Assembly (NCBI RefSeq): GCF_030486595.1
Contig: NZ_JAUJZH010000004.1
Location: 186,001 to 250,000, forward strand
Length of the DNA stretch: 64,000 nt
Origin: Variovorax ginsengisoli
Lineage (GTDB): Bacteria; Pseudomonadota; Gammaproteobacteria; Burkholderiales; Burkholderiaceae_C
Direction: 5' to 3'
Shown: positions 27,068-35,828 of the stretch, piece by piece
How positions within the stretch are numbered: position 1 is the stretch's first letter
Layout: each line of letters opens with the position of its first letter
Notes under the pieces: model-generated
What the model saw: only the letters and a program-made list of their open reading frames with translations
Told to the model about the DNA's origin: nothing
Databases searched by the model: none
Made by a program: the position numbers and the translations under genes

Positions 27068-28111
27068 GTGGACATTACCCAACTGCTCGCCTTCAGCGTC
27101 AAGAACAAGGCGTCCGACCTGCACCTCTCGGCCGGGCTGCCGCCCATGATCCGGGTCCACGGCGACGTGCGCCGCATCAATGTCGATGCGCTCGATCACA
27201 AGGCCGTGCACGCCATGGTGTACGACATCATGAGCGACACGCACCGCAAGCACTACGAAGAGTTCCTGGAGGTCGACTTCTCGTTCGAGATCGACGGCCT
27301 GGCGCGCTTCCGCGTCAACGCCTTCAACCAGTCGCGCGGCGCTGCTGCCGTTTTCCGGACCATTCCGTCGAAGATCCTCACGCTCGAGCAGCTCAACGCA
27401 CCGAAGATTTTCGGCGATCTGGCGCTCAAGCCGCGCGGCCTGGTGCTGGTCACCGGCCCGACCGGTTCCGGCAAGTCGACCACGCTGGCGGCGATGATCA
27501 ACTACCTGAACGAAACCGAGTACGGCCACATCCTCACGGTCGAGGACCCGATCGAGTTCGTCCACGACTCCAAGAAGTGCCTGATCAACCAGCGCGAGGT
27601 CGGGCCGATGACGCTGTCGTTCGCCAACGCGCTGCGCTCGGCGCTGCGCGAGGACCCGGACGCGATCCTGGTCGGCGAAATGCGCGACCTCGAGACCATC
27701 CGGCTGGCGATGACCGCGGCCGAGACCGGCCACCTGGTGTTCGGCACCCTGCACACCTCGTCGGCGGCCAAGACCATCGACCGGATCATCGACGTCTTCC
27801 CAGGCGAGGAAAAGGAAATGATCCGCGCCATGCTGTCGGAGTCGCTTCAGGCGGTGATCTCGCAGACCCTGTGCAAGACCAAGGACGGCCAGGGCCGCGT
27901 GGCGGCGCACGAGATCATGCTGGGCACGCCCGCCATCCGCAACCTGATCCGCGAAGGCAAGGTGGCGCAGATGTATTCGTCGATCCAGACCGGCAGCGGC
28001 CAGGGCATGCAGACGCTCGACCAGAACCTCACCGACCTGGTGAGGCGCAGTGTCATTTCCGCCGCCGAAGCGCGCGGAAAGGCCAAGATCCCCGAGAATT
28101 TCCCCGGCTGA
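27068..28111 (+). CDS. pilT: type IV pilus retraction ATPase PilT
   Basis: A 347-residue PilT. It has the N-terminal PAS-like domain (ASDLHLSAG at 15-23), Walker A at 130-137 (GPTGSGKS), the Asp box (TVEDPIEFVH), Walker B (AILVGEMRD) and the His box (HLVFGTLHT). It powers pilus retraction, hence twitching motility and DNA uptake. The start is GTG at 27068 with GAGGA 5 bp upstream; the conserved opening (V/M)DITQLLAFSVKNKASDLHL fixes it. It is followed by pilU after 34 bp. Confidence 0.96.
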   Translation: MDITQLLAFSVKNKASDLHLSAGLPPMIRVHGDVRRINVDALDHKAVHAMVYDIMSDTHRKHYEEFLEVDFSFEIDGLARFRVNAFNQSRGAAAVFRTIPSKILTLEQLNAPKIFGDLALKPRGLVLVTGPTGSGKSTTLAAMINYLNETEYGHILTVEDPIEFVHDSKKCLINQREVGPMTLSFANALRSALREDPDAILVGEMRDLETIRLAMTAAETGHLVFGTLHTSSAAKTIDRIIDVFPGEEKEMIRAMLSESLQAVISQTLCKTKDGQGRVAAHEIMLGTPAIRNLIREGKVAQMYSSIQTGSGQGMQTLDQNLTDLVRRSVISAAEARGKAKIPENFPG

Positions 28112-28145
28112 CCCAGCCCTTGCCCAGCCGCACCGGAGTACCGTC

Positions 28146-29282
28146 ATGGAACGCGATCAAGCCAGCCAGTTCATCAACGACCTGCTGAAGCTCATGGTGA
28201 GCCGCAACGGCAGCGACCTGTTCATCACGGCGGACTTCCCGCCGGCGATCAAGGTCGACGGCAAGGTCACCAAGGTATCTGCCCAGGCGCTCGGCGCCCA
28301 GCACACGCTGGCGCTCACGCGCTCGGTCATGAACGACCGCCAGACGGCCGAGTTCGAGCGCACCAAGGAGTGCAACTTCGCGATCTCGCCGACCGGCATC
28401 GGCCGCTTCCGCGTCAATGCCTTCGTGCAGCAGGGCAAGGTCGGCATGGTGCTGCGGACCATCCCCGCCAAGCTGCCGACCATCGACGGCCTCGGCATGC
28501 CGCAGGTGCTCAAGGACGTGGCGATGACCAAGCGCGGCCTGACCATCCTGGTCGGCGCCACCGGCTCGGGCAAGTCGACCACGCTGGCCGCGATGATCGA
28601 CTGGCGCAACGAGAACTCCTACGGCCACATCGTGACGGTCGAGGACCCGGTCGAGTTCGTGCACCCGCACAAGAACTGCGTGGTGACGCAACGCGAAGTC
28701 GGCATCGACACCGACAGCTGGGAGGCGGCGCTCAAGAACACGCTGCGCCAGGCGCCCGACGTGATCCTGATGGGCGAGATCCGCGACCGCGAGACGATGG
28801 AGCACGCGGTCGCATTCGCCGAGACCGGCCACCTCTGCATGGCCACCCTGCACGCCAACAGCGCCAACCAGGCGCTCGACCGGATCATCAACTTCTTCCC
28901 CGAGGAGCGCCGCGCCCAGCTGCTGATGGACCTGTCGCTGAACCTGCGCTCGCTGGTCTCGCAGCGGCTGATCCCGACCGAGGACGGCCACGGCCGCATC
29001 GCCGCGGTCGAGATCCTGCTGAACACGCCGCTGATCTCCGACATGATCTTCAAGGGCGAGGTCGGCGAGATCAAGGAGATCATGAAGAAGAGCCGCAACC
29101 TGGGCATGCAGACCTTCGACCAGGCCCTGTTCGATCTCTTCGAGGCCAATGCGATCAGCTTCGAAGACGCGATCCGCAACGCCGACTCGGCCAACGACCT
29201 GCGGCTGCAGATCAAGCTGAACAGCCAGCGCGCGCGCACGACCGACCTTTCGGCCGGCACGGAGCACTTCGCGATCGTCTGA
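28146..29282 (+). CDS. pilU: PilT-dependent retraction ATPase PilU
   Basis: A 378-residue PilT paralogue with GATGSGKSTT (Walker A), TVEDPVEFVHPHKNC, ILMGEIRDRETM (Walker B) and CMATLHANSANQALDR (His box). The C-terminal tail beyond the core is longer than in PilT, as is typical of PilU. PilU assists PilT in retraction under load. It is co-transcribed with pilT. Downstream lies the palindromic repeat at 29288-29556, six bases after its stop, which could form a strong transcript-end structure. Confidence 0.95.
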   Translation: MERDQASQFINDLLKLMVSRNGSDLFITADFPPAIKVDGKVTKVSAQALGAQHTLALTRSVMNDRQTAEFERTKECNFAISPTGIGRFRVNAFVQQGKVGMVLRTIPAKLPTIDGLGMPQVLKDVAMTKRGLTILVGATGSGKSTTLAAMIDWRNENSYGHIVTVEDPVEFVHPHKNCVVTQREVGIDTDSWEAALKNTLRQAPDVILMGEIRDRETMEHAVAFAETGHLCMATLHANSANQALDRIINFFPEERRAQLLMDLSLNLRSLVSQRLIPTEDGHGRIAAVEILLNTPLISDMIFKGEVGEIKEIMKKSRNLGMQTFDQALFDLFEANAISFEDAIRNADSANDLRLQIKLNSQRARTTDLSAGTEHFAIV

Positions 29283-29287
29283 CTTGA

Positions 29288-29556
29288 CTCGCCCCCAGGT
29301 TGGGCTCACTGCGTGTAGCCCGCCCACCCCCTGCCGGGGGCAACACCAGCGGCCCGGCGAAGCCGGTTCCGCGGTGTTTCACCAACGGGCCTGGCTGCGC
29401 CGGCCGGTGAATGCAGGCGCGGTGGTTGTTCTTCGGCGGCGCGCAGCGCCCGCCCGTTGGTGGGCAGTCGCGGAACCGGCTTTGCCGGGCCGCCGACTGC
29501 GCCCCCGGTCGGGGGTGGGCGCCCGGACACGAAGTGCCGGGCAACCTGGGGGCGAG
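29288..29556. repeat. 269-bp imperfect palindrome with 15-bp perfect ends
   Basis: The outermost 15 bases match exactly in inverted orientation (29288-29302, CTCGCCCCCAGGTTG, and 29542-29556). Inner blocks also match: the 24-bp stretch at 29350-29373 against 29469-29492 differs at one position, and CACCAACGGGC (29380-29390) mirrors GCCCGTTGGTG (29452-29462). The symmetry centre is about 29422. No open frame with sensible content lies inside. A one-arm relative is at 18670-18740. It looks like a non-coding miniature element or two head-to-head copies of one repeat, filling the pilU/29571 gap. Confidence 0.75.
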
Positions 29557-29570
29557 CTAAAGTACGCCCC

Positions 29571-30491
29571 ATGAGCAGCCTCAACCCCAAAACCTACGAC
29601 CCCGTCCCTTCGCAGAAGGTCGCCTTCCTCGGCCTCGGCGTGATGGGCTACCCGATGGCCGGGCATCTCGCGCTGGCCGGCCACCACGTCACGGTCTACA
29701 ACCGCAGCGCGGCCAAGGCCCACGACTGGGAGACCGAATTCGCGCCCCAGGCCCCGGCGTCCGTGAGCCACTCGGCCACGCCGCGCGGCGCCGCGTCCAA
29801 TGCCGACATCGTGTTCTGCTGCGTCGGCAACGACGACGACCTGCGCTCGGTGGTGCTCGGCGAGAACGGCGCCTTCGCGGGCATGGCCCCGGGCGCGGTG
29901 TTCGTCGACCACACGACCGCCTCGGCCGACGTCGCGCGCGAACTGTCGAAGGCGGCGCTCGAACGCGGCCTGCAGTTCATCGACGCCCCGGTCTCAGGCG
30001 GCCAGGCCGGGGCCCAGAACGGCGCGCTGACCGTGATGTGCGGCGGCGACGCCGCCACCTTCGACAAGGTCAAGCCCGTCGCCGCGGCCTTCGCCCGCGC
30101 CGTCACGCTGCTGGGCGCCAGCGGCGCCGGCCAGCTCGCGAAGATGGTCAACCAGATCGCGATCGCGGGCCTGGTGCAAGGGCTGTCGGAAGCGATCGCC
30201 TTCGGGCAGCGGGCCGGCCTCGACATGAACGAGGTGCTGGCCGTGATCGGCAAGGGCGCCGCGCAAAGCTGGCAGATGGACAACCGCGGCAAGACCATGA
30301 TCGAAGGCAAGTTCGACTACGGCTTCGCGGTCGACTGGATGCGCAAGGACCTGGGCCTGGTGCTCGACGAAGCCAAGCGCAATGGCGCCCGGCTGCCGGT
30401 TACCGCGCTGGTCGACCAGTTCTATGCCGACGTGCAGCAGGCCGGCGGCAATCGCTGGGACACTTCCAGCCTGATCACCCGACTCAAGTAG
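29571..30491 (+). CDS. 3-hydroxyisobutyrate dehydrogenase-family NAD(P) oxidoreductase
   Basis: A 306-residue beta-hydroxyacid dehydrogenase. The Rossmann motif is VAFLGLGVMGYPMAGHL, the substrate-binding signature is FIDAPVSGGQAGAQNG, and the catalytic lysine is in GQLAKMVNQ. Family members oxidise or reduce 3-hydroxyisobutyrate, tartronate semialdehyde or related compounds. The ATG at 29571 is the first after the repeat. It stands alone and the substrate cannot be assigned. Confidence 0.92.
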   Translation: MSSLNPKTYDPVPSQKVAFLGLGVMGYPMAGHLALAGHHVTVYNRSAAKAHDWETEFAPQAPASVSHSATPRGAASNADIVFCCVGNDDDLRSVVLGENGAFAGMAPGAVFVDHTTASADVARELSKAALERGLQFIDAPVSGGQAGAQNGALTVMCGGDAATFDKVKPVAAAFARAVTLLGASGAGQLAKMVNQIAIAGLVQGLSEAIAFGQRAGLDMNEVLAVIGKGAAQSWQMDNRGKTMIEGKFDYGFAVDWMRKDLGLVLDEAKRNGARLPVTALVDQFYADVQQAGGNRWDTSSLITRLK

Positions 30492-30500
30492 GGGTTCGCT

Positions 30501-31289
30501 TCAGCGCACCGGCGAGGTCGTGACGCCGCCGCTGGCCGGTGGCGTCGACGACGACGGCAGCGGGGGCAGCGGCTCCATCGGCGGCAGCGGCACGCTCGAA
30601 CGCGAGGCCGGTGCGCTGCCCGCGGGTGTGCCCGTGCCGCCGGGCTGGCCCTGCGGCTGCTGCTGTTGCTGCTGCAGCTGGTTTTGCAGTTCCGCTTCGC
30701 TGACGATCTCGACCACGCGCACCACCTTCGTGACGCCGGAGACGCCGCGCGCGATGTCGGTCGCGCGATCGGTCTCGCGGCGGGTCGCGATGCCCAGCAG
30801 GTAGACCGTGCCGCGCTCGGTCACGACCTTGAACGAGTTGGCGAAGATGTCCTTGGCATCGAGCAGCGAGGCCTTGACCTTGCCGGTGATGAAGGTGTCG
30901 TTGGAGCGTTCCTGGAAGGTGCTCGGCGGTCCGACCACAAGTTCGTTGACCACCGAGCGGACGTTGTCGACGCGCCGCACCACGTCTTCGACGCGGCGCT
31001 TGTCGGCCTCGCTGCCGACCGTGCCGGTGAGCAGCACCTGGCGGTTGAAGCTGGTGATGCTCACGTACATGTTGTCGTTGGCGATCTCGCGCACGCGCGC
31101 GCCGCCGCGCAGCTCGATCGCCTGGTCGTCGACCTGCGCGCCCGAGCTGCGCCGGTCGGTCGCCACCATGCCGACACCGGCCGCCGCTGCCCCGCCCACC
31201 ACCAGCGGCACGCAGGCTGTGAGACCGGCGACGAGTGCGGCGCCTGCGGTCAAAGCCATCGCGATGCGTTGAGTGGATGTGGTCTTCAT
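30501..31289 (-). CDS. BON-domain lipoprotein (DolP/YraP-like)
   Basis: A 262-residue protein with a lipoprotein signal (LTAC near residue 26) and two BON domains (about 55-125 and 130-200; VLLTGTVGSEADKRRVEDVV and VYLLGIATRRETDRATDIAR are their cores). The tail has a Gln run and a Pro/Ser-rich stretch of about 50 residues. DolP of E. coli is an outer-membrane lipoprotein needed for envelope integrity. The rsmI/yraN/SIS genes nearby match the E. coli order, which supports the assignment. Confidence 0.88.
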   Translation of the reverse strand: MKTTSTQRIAMALTAGAALVAGLTACVPLVVGGAAAAGVGMVATDRRSSGAQVDDQAIELRGGARVREIANDNMYVSITSFNRQVLLTGTVGSEADKRRVEDVVRRVDNVRSVVNELVVGPPSTFQERSNDTFITGKVKASLLDAKDIFANSFKVVTERGTVYLLGIATRRETDRATDIARGVSGVTKVVRVVEIVSEAELQNQLQQQQQQPQGQPGGTGTPAGSAPASRSSVPLPPMEPLPPLPSSSTPPASGGVTTSPVR

Positions 31290-31487
31290 GGGTGTTGGCC
31301 TTCCGGTGCGTTGTGTCCGCGGCGAGTTTAGCCCAGGGTATTGCGCCCCCCGTTACCGGCTGTCATGGCCGGGCGTGCCATCGGCATGTCGCGCCTCTTG
31401 CCTACAATTCGGCGCGGTGGATGGCGCATATGTTGCATGGTCCGCATCCGGCATTCGATATCGAACCGTTCGAGCAAGGAAGGCATC

Positions 31488-32966
31488 GTGAATCAATCCA
31501 TCGCGCGTCCGGCCGCGCTGCGCCGGATGTCCGCCGCAGCGGCCGCGCTGCTGCTGGCCGGGTGCAACGCGCTGGCCCCGGTCAACCCGCCGATCGCCAA
31601 GGTCGACTTCGACAGCGGCTACCGGGTCAACCGGATGCTCAAGCGGCAGCACGAAGGCGTCACCAACGACCCGCACACGGTGTTCATGCTGACCTTCTCG
31701 GGCGGCGGCACGCGGGCCGCGGCGTTCTCGTACGGCGTGCTCGAGGAACTGCGGCGCACCGATGTCATGGTGGGGGGCGTGCAGCGCAATCTGCTCGAAG
31801 AAGTGGATGCCATCTCGGGCGTCTCGGGCGGCAGCTTCACGGCCCTGGCCTACGCGCTCTACGGCGACCGGCTGTTCACCGAGTACGAGCCGCGCTTCCT
31901 GAAGCGCGACGTGCAGGGCACGCTGACCTGGCGCGCGCTCAACCCACTCAACTGGTTCAGCCTCGGCAGCGGCCTGTACGGACGCTCCGAACTGGCGGCC
32001 GACTACTACGACGAGATCCTGTTCAACGGCGCCACCTTCGCCGACCTTCTCAAGCTGCCGACGCCGGTGACCGCGGTCACCGGCACCGACCTCTCGACCG
32101 GTGCCCGCTTCCAGTTCTCGCAGGAGCAGTTCGACTTGATCTGCTCCGACCTCGGCACGGTGCGGCTGGCCCGGGCCGCCGCGACCTCCTCGGCCGTGCC
32201 CGCCGTGCTGTCGCCGGTCACCTACTACAACTACGGCGGCCAGTGCGGCGCCACCCTGCCGCCCTGGGTCCGCGACGTCACCCGGCCCGACTCGCCCGCG
32301 CGCCCCGCCGGCCGCGCCCTGCTGCGCTATCGCGACATCAAGAACTTCGAGGACAGCAAGAACCGGCCCTACCTGCACGTGGTCGATGGCGGCGTCTCCG
32401 ACAACCTGGGGCTGCGCGGCCTGCTCGAGGCCCTCGAGGAGCTCGAGGCCAGCCCTTCCTTCCAGCGCCAGGCGGGATTCGACGAGATCCGGCGCATCGT
32501 GGTCGTGGTGGTCAATTCGCGCTCGGCGCCGGCCACCGACTGGGACCGCAAGGCGCGCGCGCCAGGCATCGTGGCGCAACTGCTGCAGTCGTCGAGCGTG
32601 CCGATCGACCATTTCTCCTACGAGTCGGTCGAACTGCTGAAGGACATCGCCCAACGCTGGGCCGACAAGCGCGACCTCAAGGTGGCCGAGCTGCGGCTGT
32701 CCGGCATGTCGCGCGCGCAGGCCGAGGCGGCAGTGCCGACGCTGAGCTTCGATGCGATCGACGTCAGTTTCGACGCCATCGAAGACCCCGAAGAGCAGCG
32801 CTACTTCATGAATCTGCCGACCAGCTTCGTGCTGTCGGCCGAAGAGGTCGACCGGCTGCGCGCGCTGGGCGGGAGGCTGCTGCGCGAATCGCCGGGCTAT
32901 CGCGATCTGCTCGACCGGATCAGCGACCGCAAGGCACCCGCCAAGGCCGGGGCGCCATCGCAGTAG
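31488..32966 (+). CDS. patatin-like phospholipase, lipoprotein
   Basis: A 492-residue patatin-family protein with a lipobox (LLLAGC, Cys26). The oxyanion loop is SGGGTRAAAF (71-80), the nucleophile is Ser113 in GVSGGS, and the catalytic Asp is in VVDGGVSDN. It should hydrolyse acyl esters of phospholipids at the membrane. The start is a GTG at 31488 with AAGGAAGG just upstream. It runs opposite to the flanking BON and SIS genes, as if inserted into an otherwise conserved locus. Confidence 0.9.
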   Translation: MNQSIARPAALRRMSAAAAALLLAGCNALAPVNPPIAKVDFDSGYRVNRMLKRQHEGVTNDPHTVFMLTFSGGGTRAAAFSYGVLEELRRTDVMVGGVQRNLLEEVDAISGVSGGSFTALAYALYGDRLFTEYEPRFLKRDVQGTLTWRALNPLNWFSLGSGLYGRSELAADYYDEILFNGATFADLLKLPTPVTAVTGTDLSTGARFQFSQEQFDLICSDLGTVRLARAAATSSAVPAVLSPVTYYNYGGQCGATLPPWVRDVTRPDSPARPAGRALLRYRDIKNFEDSKNRPYLHVVDGGVSDNLGLRGLLEALEELEASPSFQRQAGFDEIRRIVVVVVNSRSAPATDWDRKARAPGIVAQLLQSSSVPIDHFSYESVELLKDIAQRWADKRDLKVAELRLSGMSRAQAEAAVPTLSFDAIDVSFDAIEDPEEQRYFMNLPTSFVLSAEEVDRLRALGGRLLRESPGYRDLLDRISDRKAPAKAGAPSQ

Positions 32967-32984
32967 CGGGACGACCGGGCGCGC

Positions 32985-33614
32985 TCAGGCCGAGGAAGAG
33001 TCGCTGTCCTGGTCACCGAGCAGCTGCGCATCGACGCCGTCGCACAGGCAGTGCAGCACCAGCAGGTGGATCTCGTGGATGCGCGCCGCGCGCTCGTGCG
33101 GCACGCAGACCTGGACATCGGTCTCGCGCAGCGCACGGCCCACGGCGCCCCCGGTCCCGCTGCCCGAAGGCGCCGCGTTGCCGAGCAGGGCCACCACGGT
33201 CATGTCGCGCGCATGGGCCGCCTCGACCGCCGCCAGCACGGCGGCGGACTGGCCGCTGACGCTCAGCACCAGCAGCACGTCGCCGGCCTGGCCCAGGGCG
33301 CGCACCTGGCGCGCGAAGCGATCGGCGCCCAGCGATTCGGCCGTGTCCGCGGCGGGGTCGGTGGCATCGCCGGGCAGCGCGATCGCGGCCAGCTCGGGGC
33401 GGTCGCGCTCGAAGCGGCCGACGAACTGGGCCGCGAACTGCGCCGCCAGGAAGCCGGAAACGCCGGCCCCGCAGGCGAGGATCTTGCCGCCGCTGGTGAC
33501 GCAGGCCAGCAAGGCCTGCATGGCTTGGGAGATCGGTTTGCCGAGCAGTGGCCCGGCCTGGTATTTGAGGTCCGCACTGTCGATGAAGTGCTGCTGAATC
33601 CGTTGCTCTAGCAT
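32985..33614 (-). CDS. SIS-domain protein (DiaA / phosphoheptose isomerase GmhA family)
   Basis: A 209-residue sugar-isomerase (SIS) protein starting MLEQRIQQHFIDSADLKYQA. The phosphosugar loop VLSVSGQSAA and GGKILACGAGVSG are present. Its length fits both DiaA (DnaA initiator-associating factor) and GmhA. Position between yraN and the BON gene is that of diaA in E. coli, so I favour a DiaA-like role in replication initiation control, but sequence alone cannot exclude isomerase activity. Confidence 0.9.
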   Translation of the reverse strand: MLEQRIQQHFIDSADLKYQAGPLLGKPISQAMQALLACVTSGGKILACGAGVSGFLAAQFAAQFVGRFERDRPELAAIALPGDATDPAADTAESLGADRFARQVRALGQAGDVLLVLSVSGQSAAVLAAVEAAHARDMTVVALLGNAAPSGSGTGGAVGRALRETDVQVCVPHERAARIHEIHLLVLHCLCDGVDAQLLGDQDSDSSSA

Positions 33615-33680
33615 TTGGCCCGGATGATAACTGCGGGTTTCCACCCTGGGACTGAAACAAAACGTGAGCAGCCGCCGAGC

Positions 33681-34079
33681 TCAGCCGGCATCGAACGCGG
33701 CCTGGAGCCACTCGATGCGTTCTTCGACCAGCACCACGTCGAAGCGGCACGGCGGCAGGACGCGCAGCCGGCTGATGTAGTGCTGTGCCGCGAAGACGAT
33801 GCGGCGCTGCTTCACGCCGGTGATGCTGCCGCCGGCGCCGCCGTGCGTCGCGCTGGAACGGCCGCGGACCTCGACGAACACCAGCGTGCCGTCGCGCGGA
33901 TCGCGCATGATGAGGTCGATCTCGCCGCCGCCGCGGCCGGGGGTTCGATAATTGCGCGCGACCAGCCCGAGGCCGGCCGCCTGCAGGTGTTCGAGCGCGG
34001 CGTCTTCGGCCGCGTCGCCGCGCTGCTTGGTCGTCGGCAGCGATGTCCGCCCCGCCGCCTTGTTCTGGAGATAAGCCAT
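33681..34079 (-). CDS. yraN: YraN/UPF0102 family endonuclease-fold protein
   Basis: A 132-residue UPF0102 protein. It has the nuclease-like motif GEIDLIMRD...LVFVEVRGR (an ExD...ExK-like restriction-endonuclease fold) and the family's QRGDAAEDAALEHL opening. Function is not established; proposed links include Holliday-junction or RNA processing. Its start touches the divergent rsmI start. Confidence 0.93.
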   Translation of the reverse strand: MAYLQNKAAGRTSLPTTKQRGDAAEDAALEHLQAAGLGLVARNYRTPGRGGGEIDLIMRDPRDGTLVFVEVRGRSSATHGGAGGSITGVKQRRIVFAAQHYISRLRVLPPCRFDVVLVEERIEWLQAAFDAG

Positions 34080-35026
34080 TGACTTCCATCGCTCCCGCTT
34101 CGTTCGGCGCCGCCCTGCTCGCCGCGCGTGATGCCGCGGGTTCGCAGCATTATCCGCAGGCGACCCTGTACGTGGTCGCGACGCCGATCGGCAACCTGGC
34201 GGACATCACGCTGCGCGCCCTGCACGTGCTGCAGTTGGTCGACGCGGTCGCCTGCGAGGACACGCGCCACACGCAGAGCCTGCTGCGGGCCTATGGCATC
34301 GACCGCCCGGGCGCGCAGCTGCTGGCACTGCACCAGCACAACGAGAGCGAGGCGGCGCAGGCGGTGATCGCGCGGCTGGCCGCGGGCGAGCGCATCGCCT
34401 ACGTCAGCGACGCCGGCACGCCCGGCGTCAGCGACCCGGGCGCGCGGCTGGTGGCCGCGGCACGTGACGCCGGCCATCGCGTGCTGCCCCTGCCGGGCGC
34501 CAGCAGCGTGACCACCCTGGTCGGCGCCGCCGGGCTGGTCGCCGCCGGCGACGCGGGCAGCGCCTTCGTGTTCGGCGGCTTCCTGCCGAGCAAGGCGGGC
34601 GAGCGCGATGCCGCGGTGCTGCTGCTGGCCGACGAGCCCCGCAGCGTCGTGCTGCTCGAGGCGCCGCATCGCATCGAGGCACTGGCCCGCGCGCTGGCCA
34701 CCCTCGGCGAGCGCAAGGTCACCGTCGGGCGCGAGCTCACCAAGCAGTTCGAGGAGATCGCGACCGTCGCCGCCGCCGACTTGCCCAGCTGGTTCGCCGC
34801 CAGCCGCGACCGCACGCGCGGCGAGTTCGCGCTGGTGCTGCACCCGAAGCCCACGGCCGTCGACGACAGCATCGAGGGCGAACGCGTGCTGCGCCTGCTG
34901 CTGGCCGAACTGCCCGTGAAGACCGCGGTGCGCGTCGCCGCCGAGATCAGCGGCGCCCCGCGCAATGCGCTCTACGAGGCCGCGCTGCGAATGCGCAAGG
35001 ACGGGGACGAGTCGATCGCCCCCTAG
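34079..35026 (+). CDS. rsmI: 16S rRNA (cytidine1402-2'-O)-methyltransferase RsmI
   Basis: A member of the tetrapyrrole-methylase-fold family with YVVATPIGNLADITLRAL, VACEDTRHTQSLL, YVSDAGTPGVSDPG and GELTKQFEE-like motifs. It 2'-O-methylates C1402 of 16S rRNA. I chose a TTG at 34079 (GGAG 8 bp upstream), giving a product that begins TSIAPASFGAALL. An ATG at 34043 with 12 more residues is the alternative and would run further into yraN. The TTG overlaps the divergent yraN ATG by one base. Confidence 0.94.
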   Translation: MTSIAPASFGAALLAARDAAGSQHYPQATLYVVATPIGNLADITLRALHVLQLVDAVACEDTRHTQSLLRAYGIDRPGAQLLALHQHNESEAAQAVIARLAAGERIAYVSDAGTPGVSDPGARLVAAARDAGHRVLPLPGASSVTTLVGAAGLVAAGDAGSAFVFGGFLPSKAGERDAAVLLLADEPRSVVLLEAPHRIEALARALATLGERKVTVGRELTKQFEEIATVAAADLPSWFAASRDRTRGEFALVLHPKPTAVDDSIEGERVLRLLLAELPVKTAVRVAAEISGAPRNALYEAALRMRKDGDESIAP

Positions 35027-35048
35027 TGCGACCGCCGACCCGCCGGCA

Positions 35049-35777
35049 TCAGCCGTCGAGTTCGGGGTAGGCGCGGAAGATCCCGTCCTCGTTGAAGGCG
35101 ATCCGGCGCGGGCTGCGCAGATAGTCGTGGACCCGCTGCCGGCGACCGATGTTGGCATGCAGCTTCGCGACCGCCGGGGTGTCGGCCAGCGCCCGCACAG
35201 CCGCCTTGGGGAAGGCATAGCGCAGCCCCGCGACCAGCTGGAACAGCGAGAGGTCGGCGTAGGTCAGGACGTCGCCGACCAGGTGCAGGTCGCCGGACGG
35301 ATTGCGCTTCAGCACCGTCTCGAACCAATTCAGGAATTTCGGAATGCGCTCCTCGCGAAAGGCCCTGGCGCGTGCCAGCGCGGCCTCGCGCTGGTCCTCG
35401 TAGTAGAGCCCGGTCGACAGCGGATGATGGGTGTCGTGCGCCTCGGCCACGCAGTCGGCGATCGTCAGCTGCAGCTGGTGCGTCCAGAGGCCGTCGGCCT
35501 CGCCCACTCCCGCGAGCCCGAGGCGCGGACCGAGGTACAGCAGGATCGCCGCGGTCTGGCCGACCACGATGTCGCCGTCGACCAGGAAGGGCGGCGCGAA
35601 CGAGGGCCGGGGATTGTCCGGATCGCCAAGCCGGCGCCCTAGATTCGATTCGCCGCCGCCCCTGGACGGGGGCTCCCGCGCCACGTCGACATAGGCAGCG
35701 CCCGCGGCCTCGAGCGCCAGGCGGACGAATTCACCGCGGCCCTGGATCGTGGGCCAGTAATGAAGCTGGTAGGTCAA
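35049..35777 (-). CDS. glutathione S-transferase family protein
   Basis: A 242-residue GST-like protein: an N-terminal thioredoxin-like domain (YQLHYWPTIQGRGEFVRLALE; PPFLVDGDIVVGQTAAILLYL) and a C-terminal helical domain with LTYADLSLFQLVAGL. The Tyr near the N-terminus is the probable glutathione-activating residue. A short Gly/Ser/Pro segment after residue 35 is unusual. It is convergent to rsmI with a 22-bp gap. Physiological substrate unknown. Confidence 0.88.
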   Translation of the reverse strand: MTYQLHYWPTIQGRGEFVRLALEAAGAAYVDVAREPPSRGGGESNLGRRLGDPDNPRPSFAPPFLVDGDIVVGQTAAILLYLGPRLGLAGVGEADGLWTHQLQLTIADCVAEAHDTHHPLSTGLYYEDQREAALARARAFREERIPKFLNWFETVLKRNPSGDLHLVGDVLTYADLSLFQLVAGLRYAFPKAAVRALADTPAVAKLHANIGRRQRVHDYLRSPRRIAFNEDGIFRAYPELDG

Positions 35778-35828
35778 GCATCCTCCGCACGAAGGGGTGG
35801 AGCCCGGAGGATACGAGCCTGGCGACCC

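Noticed and set aside
29283..29570. Small protein gene in the palindrome region
   Set aside because: Open frames there are mirror images caused by the inverted arms and have no ribosome site or conserved content.
30660..30700. CAG/CTG repeat tract in the BON gene as an unstable repeat
   Set aside because: It encodes a short Gln run with few units and mixed neighbours, a common low-complexity linker.
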